Assembly (NCBI RefSeq): GCF_046707225.1
Contig: NZ_JBJKOP010000035.1
Coordinates: 124,001 to 188,000 of the forward strand
Direction: 5' to 3'
DNA: 64,000 nt
Source: Caproicibacter sp046707225
Lineage (GTDB): Bacteria > Bacillota > Clostridia > Oscillospirales > Acutalibacteraceae
In this document: positions 41,191-48,067 of the stretch, in pieces
Position numbering within the stretch: position 1 is the first letter of the stretch
Layout of the letters: each line of letters begins with the position of its first letter
The notes under the pieces: generated by a model
Databases searched by the model: none
What the model saw: only the letters and a program-made list of their open reading frames with translations
Told to the model about the DNA's origin: nothing
Position numbers and translations under genes: made by a program

Positions 41191-41290
41191 GCTTAAGGCG
41201 CACGCCGGCTGTGCCTCGACCTTGTTTCATTCTGTAACGGAGACACCGCGCATGTTGATTCGCAGCACGCGGAGCCGGCGGCTCTTAAAG

Positions 41291-42152
41291 CCGCACGGTT
41301 CCGGGCAGAAGGCCGGTCAGCTCCGCCGCTTTCGGCGTGACTTCATCGGCCGAGCGGACGGATGTCGCGGGACAGCTTTTTGTCCGCCATTTGTTCCAAC
41401 ATGGGGTCCAGCGCGCAAAAGAAGTCGTTCGAGAGATAGGCCTGTGCGTTTGTTCCGGATTTTCTTGTACCTGGCGGCGCAGGAATTGTGCACCCTTTTC
41501 CGCACAGGGGGTGTTGCAAAATGCTCAAAAAAAGCGCTTTGAATGGGCTCAAAAGTCCATTTCAAGGCGCATTTTCTTGCATTTTGGGCGGCTCATTTGT
41601 ACAATTTGCTATTGCAAATTCGTTTTGCAACACTCCCCTTAGAAAGCGGTCGGCCGCGTACAATTCCGGATATTTATCGACCGCCTGCCAGATTTTCGTG
41701 GCCCACTCAGAAGAAATCTTTCCTCCGTAGTTGTTAGGCCAGGGCTCCCGGCGCTCGGCTGTGATTTTATTTGGCTAGGTTGCCTTGTCCTGCGAGACGT
41801 CTTCCACAGATTGACATAGGCATGGGGCAGATTTTTGGACTCTTCCCGAAAGCAGAGCGGGGTACCGTCCGCCTGGACGGGGAGGATCGTACACGCGGCA
41901 AATCCGTGCCGATGTGGAACACTCCCAGCCCGGGCAAGCGCATCGTTTACGGTGCGGCTCAGAATGTCCAGGTAGTCCCGCGGGTTTTTAAGGCCCCCAG
42001 TCCGGACCAGTTCTGTCCCACAGGGCAGTGACCGATCCATGACCCCGGAGAATACGCGAAAACGGAGGCGACAATCTCCTTTCCCGTTTTCGCGTCCGCC
42101 AGCAGCGCCCGTCCCGACAAAAGTGCCGAAGTCCACTCCGATGACATAGTTT
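41291..42152 (-). pseudogene. araB: Decayed ribulokinase gene, split by a repeat
   Basis: Ribulokinase segments occur in order on the minus strand but in several frames: NYVIGVDFGTFVG, GRALLADAKTGKEIVASVFAYSPG, GVMDRSLPCGTELV, KNPRDYLDILSRTVNDAL and ILPVQADGTPLCF, then GGKISSEWATKIWQAVDKYP and YAADRFL. Then comes a 132-base palindromic repeat (41507-41638), after which NSCAARYKKIRNK, LSNDFFCALDPMLEQMADKKL and VTPKAAELTGLLPGT continue. The C-terminal third is missing. Clearly dead; it was once L-ribulose (or xylulose-like) kinase following araR. Confidence 0.82.
41507..41638 (-). mobile_element. Non-autonomous palindromic repeat, copy A
   Basis: A 132-base element with terminal inverted repeats GGGGGTGTTGCAAAA and TTTTGCAACACTCCCC. 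Its core is a long imperfect palindrome with GCGCTTTGAATGG and CCATTTCAAGGCGC. In reverse orientation it aligns along nearly its whole length with copy B at 47605. It interrupts the araB relic. No transposase is encoded. It looks like a MITE; no target duplication is obvious. Confidence 0.8.
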
Positions 42153-42222
42153 CTTTTAAGTTATACGGACAACTTATGCGGTAATCCCACTCGGCCAGCG
42201 CTCTGGGCCGGAAGGGAATCCG

Positions 42223-43293
42223 TCAAAGCTGCTTTACCGAGGACCGTTCCATCAACTCAGGCTTAAATTCGACCGTCGCGGAAAAACGTGGATCCGAAAT
42301 CAGGTGAAGAAGGTTGCGCGCCGCCGTTTCGCCCAGCAGTTCCTTCGGATGAGAAACGCTGGTGAGAGGGACCTCGCACAGAGTGGCGAGATCGGAATTA
42401 TCCACCCCGATGAGGGATACGTCGTCTGGAATGCCGAACCCCCTACTTTTCAGCAGACTGACCAGACTGATCGCAATCTGGTCGTTGTAGCAGACGACGG
42501 AGGTGCAGCCGTCGATCCGCGACAGGATCCGTTTCGCGTCGCCGGAAAGGGAAGAGAAATCCTCTGTGCTGTACCACAGGACGTTTTCATCCCGCAGGCC
42601 TAGGCCCGACCGGATCAGCGCGTCGACGTAGCCCGCGTAACGCCGGTGGCCCTGGTAATCATCCAGTTTGAAAATTCCGGCGATCCGCCGGTGGCCCTTC
42701 CGGATCAAGCAGTCGGCCGCCAGAAATCCGGCATTGTGGTCGTTCAGCGACACGTGCGGAAGATCTAGGGCCGGGTAAAAACTGTTGATAAAAATCATTG
42801 GAATTTTGTCTTCGTTTATTTTTCGATAAAGATCCAGATTCGGATTTGGCAGGCCGCTTTTGGTCGGTTCCACAATCATGCCGTCGACACCCTTTCCCAG
42901 CATGGAGGAGATCACGCTGCGCTCGTTTTCCACTTTGTTGTGAGTAAAGGCCAACTGCATGGAATAACCGTTTTCGGTCAGGACTTTTTCAATTCCCTTG
43001 ATGATGTTGGGGAAAATGTAGCTGCCCACATAGGTGGTTACAACGCCGATCGTCATATTTGGCTTTCTTGCGGAAGGGTCGAACACGACGTAGGTTCCGC
43101 TTCCCTGTCTGCTTTCCAGCAGCTTTTCCTGCTCCAGAAGCTTAATGGCCTGGCGGATCGTCTGCCTGCTGATTTCAAACATGCTGCTCAGCTCATTTTC
43201 AGAGTAGAGCTTATCCCCGTATTTTAATTCTTTTGATTCTATCTTCTGCCGGATCCAGTTTACCAGAGTCATGTATTTTGGAATATCTGACAT
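42223..43293 (-). CDS. araR: AraR-type GntR/LacI arabinose repressor
   Basis: A 356-residue regulator with a GntR winged helix at the N terminus (YGDKLYSENELSSMFEISRQ) and a LacI-type sugar-binding domain behind it (GVVTTYVGSYIFPNIIKGIE, then CYNDQIAISLVSLLKSRGFG). This fusion is diagnostic of AraR, which releases DNA on binding L-arabinose. It is preceded by its own promoter, with a likely AraR box over the -35. ATG follows AGGAGGCGGAAAC. The 5' neighbours are the transporter genes and the 3' neighbours are araB and araD relics. Confidence 0.88.
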   Translation of the reverse strand: MSDIPKYMTLVNWIRQKIESKELKYGDKLYSENELSSMFEISRQTIRQAIKLLEQEKLLESRQGSGTYVVFDPSARKPNMTIGVVTTYVGSYIFPNIIKGIEKVLTENGYSMQLAFTHNKVENERSVISSMLGKGVDGMIVEPTKSGLPNPNLDLYRKINEDKIPMIFINSFYPALDLPHVSLNDHNAGFLAADCLIRKGHRRIAGIFKLDDYQGHRRYAGYVDALIRSGLGLRDENVLWYSTEDFSSLSGDAKRILSRIDGCTSVVCYNDQIAISLVSLLKSRGFGIPDDVSLIGVDNSDLATLCEVPLTSVSHPKELLGETAARNLLHLISDPRFSATVEFKPELMERSSVKQL

Positions 43294-43320
43294 GTTTCCG
43301 CCTCCTAAAAGTCAAAAATC

Positions 43321-43349
43321 ATCATACTTCATCGCTCTCTAATTGTCAA
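43321..43349 (-). promoter_or_regulatory. Predicted araR promoter
   Basis: On the minus strand, TTGACA (43344-43349) and TATGAT (43321-43326), spacer 17. Confidence 0.7.
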
Positions 43350-43356
43350 TACAAGT
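43341..43356 (-). promoter_or_regulatory. Predicted AraR operator at araR
   Basis: AATTGTCAATACAAGT is an imperfect inverted sequence of the TTGT-N4-ACAA form, the known shape of AraR boxes. It covers the -35 box of araR and matches the operator at 47526 at 15 of 16 bases. Confidence 0.7.
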
Positions 43357-43389
43357 AGGACTTTCAGACGGCGGGGAAACTGCTGGAGC

Positions 43390-44577
43390 TTACGCGTTTC
43401 TCTTTTTTGAAAGAAGGTCGACCGTTACAGCTCCGAGAAGGACAAGCCCCTTAACTACTTTCTGAACGTCGACGGACCAGCCAATCAGGGACATGCCATT
43501 GTTTAGAACTCCCATGATCAAAGCGCCAACGACGGCTCCCATAATGGTTCCGCTTCCGCCCAGAGCGGCCGCGCCGCCGATGTAGCAGGCGGCGATGGCG
43601 TCGAGCTCGAAGCCATCGCCGGCTTTCGGCGTTGCCGAAGCGTTCCGGGCGGAAAGCACGATGCCGGCCAGAGCGCTCATCAGTCCCATGCTGGTGTAAA
43701 TCCAGAACATAACGCGCTGCGTTTTGATTCCGGAAAGCCTTGCGGCGTTTGCGTTGCCGCCGACCGCGTAGATCTGCCGCCCAGGGACGGTGTTGTCCGT
43801 AAGGAACGTGTAAATCACGATCAGAAGCAGCATAATGGCCAATACGACCGGAAGGCCGTTGTACAGGGCGAGCTTGACCGTAAAGAAGTTGATAATGACG
43901 ATAATGATTGCCAGCTTTGCGGCGGTCTGCCAAAGAGGCGGGACCGCAAAGCCGTAGGAGCTCTTTTTTCGCTGGGAACGGACCTCCATGAAAATCGCGA
44001 GCAGCGAACCCGCGATACCCGAGAGAACGGACAGCATCTCAACTTTTGTTCTGCCAAGGAAATAGGTGTTGATTTCCGGCAGATAGCCGGCGCCGATGGT
44101 CACATAACCGGCGGGCAGCGGCCCTTTGGTCTGCCCGTTCAGCACGACGAGGGTCAGTCCGCGGAAGATGAGCATATTCGCCAGCGTGACCACGAAGGGC
44201 GGAACCCGGAGGTAGGCGATAAACACGCCCTGCCACATGCCGATCAGCACCCCGGACAGTAGCACCAGAAGGAACGCGAGCGGGATGGACATCCTCAGGT
44301 CGAGCACAAAGATGGCGCAGATTGCCCCTGTGAAGGCGACCACGGAGCCGACGGAAAGGTCGACGTTTCCGGTCAGCACGCAGAGCAGCATGCCGACCGC
44401 GAGAATCACGACGTAACTGTTCTGCATGAACAGGTTGTTAATATTCATCGGGCTTGCATTTTTCCCGCCTGAAAGCAGCGTGAAAATCAGGTAAATGACA
44501 ATTAGGGCAATCAGCATTCCGTACTGCTTCGCGTTGATTGAGCCCGCCTTTTTCCTGGCGGCGGATTTTTCACTCAT
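43390..44577 (-). CDS. gguB: Multiple-sugar ABC transporter permease
   Basis: A 395-residue permease of the ribose/xylose/multiple sugar family (GguB/XylH type), about ten helices. It contains GNVDLSVGSVVAFTGAICAIF near residue 70 and GGNANAARLSGIKTQRV near 275, both conserved in this family. It forms a complex with GguA, encoded just upstream and overlapping by four bases (ATGA), and the ChvE lipoprotein. Arabinose or a similar pentose is inferred from AraR next to it. Confidence 0.9.
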   Translation of the reverse strand: MSEKSAARKKAGSINAKQYGMLIALIVIYLIFTLLSGGKNASPMNINNLFMQNSYVVILAVGMLLCVLTGNVDLSVGSVVAFTGAICAIFVLDLRMSIPLAFLLVLLSGVLIGMWQGVFIAYLRVPPFVVTLANMLIFRGLTLVVLNGQTKGPLPAGYVTIGAGYLPEINTYFLGRTKVEMLSVLSGIAGSLLAIFMEVRSQRKKSSYGFAVPPLWQTAAKLAIIIVIINFFTVKLALYNGLPVVLAIMLLLIVIYTFLTDNTVPGRQIYAVGGNANAARLSGIKTQRVMFWIYTSMGLMSALAGIVLSARNASATPKAGDGFELDAIAACYIGGAAALGGSGTIMGAVVGALIMGVLNNGMSLIGWSVDVQKVVKGLVLLGAVTVDLLSKKRNA

Positions 44578-46130
44578 ATTGCCGGTCTCTCCTTTCTTGC
44601 ATGGGTCAGAATGATCTTCATGATTGTTTCCTGCGAAAACTCCTCCCGGCTTAGTTCACCGGCGATTTCCCCCTGGTTCAGCACGTAGATCCGGTCGCAG
44701 ACTCCGAGAAGCTCCGGCATCTCGGAGGAGATGAAGATCACGGTCTTTCCCTGTTTTGCAAGTTCATTGATGATCTCGTAAATTTCGTATTTTGCCCCTA
44801 CGTCGATCCCACGGGTCGGTTCGTCAAGGATCAGAAGATCGGGGCTTGTCATAATCCACTTGGAGAGCACGACTTTCTGCTGGTTGCCTCCCGAAAGGGC
44901 CCCGACGGTCTGTTGGACCGAATTCGCTTTAATATTCAGCTTTTTCCGAAACTTCTCCGAGGCGACGATTTCGTCGCTTTTATTGATTACGCTTTTTCTG
45001 GAAAAACGGAACGGCAGACTCGCGAGAGTCATGTTCCAGCGAATGTCGTTGATCAGCACCAGTCCGTATCCCTTGCGGTCCTCCGACGCGTAGGCAATCC
45101 CGTTGCGGATGGCGTCTTTCACACAGCGTAGGCGCAGTTCCTTTCCGTTCTTTTTCAGACTACCGGAAATGTTGCATCCGTATGCCCTGCCGAAAATGCT
45201 CATAGCAAGCTCGGTGCGCCCGGCACCCATCAGCCCCGCGAACCCGACCACCTCCCCCGTGTTGACATGAAACGACACGTTGTTGATGACAGTCCTTTCC
45301 GGGTCGTCCGGATGGCGGACGCTCCAGTTTTTGACCTCAAACGCGACGCCGCCGATCTTTCTTTCCCGCGGAGGGTAACGGTTTGTCAGCTCGCGGCCGA
45401 CCATGCCCTTGATGATGCGGTCTTCGGTGATTTCATCGATGCCTTTTTTCAGCGTTTCTATGGTCTTTCCGTCCCGGATCACGGTGATGCTGTCTGCGAC
45501 GGAGCTGAGCTCGTTCAGCTTGTGGGAAATCATAATGCAGGTAATTCCCTGATCTTTCAGGCTCAGAATGATATTGAGGAGCTTTTGGCTGTCTTCATCG
45601 TTTAAAGAGGCGGTCGGCTCGTCCAGAATCAGGAGTTCTACTTTTTTCGCCAGCGCTTTTGCAATTTCTACCAGTTGCTGTCTACCGATGCTGAGCTTAC
45701 TGACCGGAATGCTGATATTTTCCTCCGCTAAACCGACGCGCTCCAGAATTTCGGCGGCGCGCTGGTGCGTTTTGTGCCAGTCGATGACGCCTTTGGCGGA
45801 GGTGATCTCGTTGCCGAGAAACACATTTTCCGCAACGGAGAGGTACGGACTCAGCGCAAGCTCCTGATGGATGATCACGACCCCGCGGCGTTCGCTTTCC
45901 CGGATATCGCGGAACCTGCACTCCTTTCCGTTGTACAGAATATCTCCGGTATACTCCCCGTAGGGATAGATACCGGAAAGAATATTCATCAGCGTCGACT
46001 TCCCCGCGCCGTTTTCCCCGCACAGGGCGTGGACCTCGCCGCGTTCCACAGAAAGGTTGACGTCGTCGAGAGCCTTTACGCCTGAAAATTCCTTCGTGAT
46101 GTTTTTCATTTCCAAGATAATTTCGGACAT
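44574..46130 (-). CDS. gguA: Multiple-sugar ABC transporter ATPase (two domains)
   Basis: A 518-residue ATPase with two ABC domains. The first has Walker A GENGAGKSTLMNILSG, signature LSIGRQQLVEIAKAL and Walker B LLILDEPTASLN. The second lacks a classical Walker A (GLMGAGRTELAMSIFG), but has LSGGNQQKVVLSKW and LLILDEPTRGIDVG. This is typical of the RbsA/XylG/GguA family. It energises sugar uptake. The ATG lies 88 bases after the chvE stop, with weak AGGGATTGAAACGTC upstream. Confidence 0.92.
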   Translation of the reverse strand: MSEIILEMKNITKEFSGVKALDDVNLSVERGEVHALCGENGAGKSTLMNILSGIYPYGEYTGDILYNGKECRFRDIRESERRGVVIIHQELALSPYLSVAENVFLGNEITSAKGVIDWHKTHQRAAEILERVGLAEENISIPVSKLSIGRQQLVEIAKALAKKVELLILDEPTASLNDEDSQKLLNIILSLKDQGITCIMISHKLNELSSVADSITVIRDGKTIETLKKGIDEITEDRIIKGMVGRELTNRYPPRERKIGGVAFEVKNWSVRHPDDPERTVINNVSFHVNTGEVVGFAGLMGAGRTELAMSIFGRAYGCNISGSLKKNGKELRLRCVKDAIRNGIAYASEDRKGYGLVLINDIRWNMTLASLPFRFSRKSVINKSDEIVASEKFRKKLNIKANSVQQTVGALSGGNQQKVVLSKWIMTSPDLLILDEPTRGIDVGAKYEIYEIINELAKQGKTVIFISSEMPELLGVCDRIYVLNQGEIAGELSREEFSQETIMKIILTHARKERPAI

Positions 46131-46218
46131 GACGTTTCAATCCCTCTTTTCCCGTGATCGAATGGAAGATTTGGGCGGCAGCGTTCCGGCTGCCGCCCAA
46201 AACGATGTGGTTATCGGA

Positions 46219-47364
46219 TCAGGAAATGTCCGACTGCTTGTAATAACCGGAGTCGATCAGCTCTTTTTGAATATTATCCTTGTAGATAGCCACGGGGTTG
46301 CAGAGGTAGGACGGAACGACCAGCTTGCCGTTGTTGTAAGAAGTCTTGTCGTTGATTTCAGGCTCCTTGCCTTCCAGGACGGCCTGGACCATCGTGACGC
46401 ATTTGGCGGCGAGCACGCGGGTATCCTTGAAGACCGTCATAGACTGCTTGCCGGATCGAATGTTCTTGACCGCCATGGTTTCGGCATCTTGCCCGGTGAT
46501 CATTGGCCACTTTTCGCCGACCTTGTAACCTGCGCCCTCCAGAGCGGCGGCGATGCCGTAGGAAATGCCGTCGAACGGGCTCAGTACGATGTCGACGTCC
46601 TTCCCGGTGCTGTAGTAGCCGGAAAGCAGGTCTTCCATCCTTTTCTGAGCCGTTTCCTGGCTCCAGCGCAGGATACAGATCTTATCGAAGTCCGTCTGGC
46701 CGGAAACCACTTTCAGCTTGCCGCCGTCGATATACGGTTGAAGGACCTCCATTGCGCCGGTATTCAGGAAATGCGCGTTGTTGTCATCCGGGGAGCCTGC
46801 GAACAGCTCGATGTTGTACGGCCCCTTTCCGTCCTTGAGACCCGCTTTTTCCTCTATGTATTTGCCGATCAGAGTGCCGACGCCCTTGTTGTCAAAGGTT
46901 GCGTAATAAGAGACCGCATCGGTGTCCATCAGAAGACGGTCGTAGGCGATGACGGGAATGCTGTTCTTTTTGGCCTCCTCCAGAACGTTGACCAGCGCAC
47001 TGGAGTCGATGGAGGCGACGACGAGGCAGTTCGCCCCGCTGGTAATCATGTTTTCAATCTGGGAAACCTGCGCCTGGACGTCGTCTTCCGCATACTGCAG
47101 GTCTACGGCGTAGCCCAGCTTTTCAAGCTGATCCTTCATGTTGTTTCCGTCTCTGATCCAGCGTTCGGAGGATTTGGTCGGCATGGCCACGCCAACTTTT
47201 TTGCCTTTGGCTGAGGGCGTTGGCGACGAGGAGGCTGCGGCCTGGCTGTCTGTGCCTGCGTTTGCGGGGGCGGTGTTGGTCGGTGTGCTTGTGCAGGCGG
47301 CCGCAGAAACCAGCACGCACAGGCTGAGCGTTGCTCCGACGATGCTTTTCAATACACGGTTCAT
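46219..47364 (-). CDS. chvE: Sugar-binding lipoprotein, ChvE/XylF type
   Basis: A 381-residue lipoprotein. The signal peptide ends LCVLVSAAACTST with the lipobox Cys at residue 24. A Ser/Thr/Ala linker follows, then the Peripla_BP_4 domain: VGVAMPTKSSERWIRDG and ENMITSGANCLVVASID, and the hinge segment PVIAYDRLLMDTDAVSYYATF. ChvE binds L-arabinose and other aldoses. It is the first gene of the transporter operon and has an AraR-controlled promoter. ATG follows AAGGAGAGAGTGTAA. Confidence 0.9.
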   Translation of the reverse strand: MNRVLKSIVGATLSLCVLVSAAACTSTPTNTAPANAGTDSQAAASSSPTPSAKGKKVGVAMPTKSSERWIRDGNNMKDQLEKLGYAVDLQYAEDDVQAQVSQIENMITSGANCLVVASIDSSALVNVLEEAKKNSIPVIAYDRLLMDTDAVSYYATFDNKGVGTLIGKYIEEKAGLKDGKGPYNIELFAGSPDDNNAHFLNTGAMEVLQPYIDGGKLKVVSGQTDFDKICILRWSQETAQKRMEDLLSGYYSTGKDVDIVLSPFDGISYGIAAALEGAGYKVGEKWPMITGQDAETMAVKNIRSGKQSMTVFKDTRVLAAKCVTMVQAVLEGKEPEINDKTSYNNGKLVVPSYLCNPVAIYKDNIQKELIDSGYYKQSDIS

Positions 47365-47505
47365 TTACACTCTCTCCTTAAATTAAAATAAGAAAGCCGA
47401 ATTGTAAATACAAAAACGGCTTAAACCGTTTTAAAAACGATACTGTCGGAAGTAATACTAATTTTTATCTATATTTTTAACTAAAAACATTGATAATATA
47501 TTCAT

Positions 47506-47534
47506 AATATACATCTGCTTTTTTAAATTGTCAA
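47506..47534 (-). promoter_or_regulatory. Predicted chvE promoter
   Basis: On the minus strand, TTGACA (47529-47534) and TATATT (47506-47511), spacer 17. Confidence 0.7.
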
Positions 47535-47541
47535 TATAAGT
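47526..47541 (-). promoter_or_regulatory. Predicted AraR operator at chvE
   Basis: AATTGTCAATATAAGT overlaps the chvE -35 and differs from the araR operator (43341) at one base. The same promoter-operator overlap occurs at both genes. Confidence 0.7.
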
Positions 47542-47548
47542 TTTCAAT

Positions 47549-47564
47549 TATTTGTTAACAAATA
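47549..47564. promoter_or_regulatory. Perfect palindrome upstream of the chvE promoter
   Basis: TATTTGTTAACAAATA is a perfect 16-base palindrome, resembling an AraR half-site pair with altered spacing. It lies 15 bases upstream of the -35. It may be an auxiliary site; a different regulator is also possible. Confidence 0.5.
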
Positions 47565-47604
47565 TAGTACAACTTTAGCCCGCAGGAATTAACCTGTCTG
47601 AAAA

Positions 47605-47753
47605 GGGGTGTTGCAAAACGAATTTGTAATAGAGAATCATACAAATGAGCCACCACAAAATCAAGAAAATGCGCCTTGAAATGGACTTTTCAACCCATTC
47701 AAAGCGCATTTTTTGTGCAACATTTTTTTGAGAAGCTATTTAGCAACACCCCC
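47605..47753 (+). mobile_element. Non-autonomous palindromic repeat, copy B
   Basis: A 149-base element bounded by GGGGTGTTGCAAAA and, at the other end, TAGCAACACCCCC. Its centre, GCGCCTTGAAATGG...CCATTCAAAGCGC, matches copy A in inverted orientation almost base for base. It encodes no transposase. Confidence 0.8.
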
Positions 47754-47994
47754 TGCCCGCTCCCGCACACAAAGCAGAGCAGAAGGCGAAAGCAATCCGA
47801 TTCAAAAGGGACGAGAAGGGAGGGGGCTGCGCCTCCTCCCTGCCATAGCCCCCCATATCATGGGGGCTGCCTGCTTTCGCTTCGAAATTAAAATGGGAGG
47901 GGTTTGGGGTAGGCTCGATGCGCATTTTCTGCTCAACGCTAAAGCTCTTCTGAACACCCCGGCACAGCCCCGGGGGTTTCACAGGACACAAAAA
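47754..47994. other. Intergenic region with hairpins
   Basis: No gene supported. It holds two GC-rich hairpins, AGCCCCC/GGGGGCT near 47848 and GGAGGG/CCTCCC near 47820, of the kind seen as intergenic repeats in clostridia. Confidence 0.35.
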
Positions 47995-48040
47995 ACAAAC
48001 AGCCGGTGCGGATTTTTTCCGCACCGGCTGTTTTGACTGG
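47995..48040 (-). terminator. Strong terminator of the MMPL operon
   Basis: ACAGCCGGTGCGGA pairs with TCCGCACCGGCTGT around a short A/T loop, followed on the minus strand by TTTGTTTTTTG. It lies 28 bases after the stop of the 955-residue protein. Confidence 0.88.
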
Positions 48041-48067
48041 CCGGGAGGGCTCAATGGAAAAGAACGA

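Noticed and set aside
41036..41542. A 168-codon plus-strand frame over the araD and araB relics
   Set aside because: The minus strand of the same bases contains clear AraD and AraB segments, so this frame is accidental.
41507..47753. A composite transposon bounded by repeat copies A and B
   Set aside because: The repeats are inverted and carry no transposase; copy A sits within araB, so the bounded DNA is not a clean unit.
47713..48036. A 107-codon plus-strand frame after repeat copy B
   Set aside because: It overlaps the repeat and the MMPL operon terminator, and the translation has no domain-like pattern.
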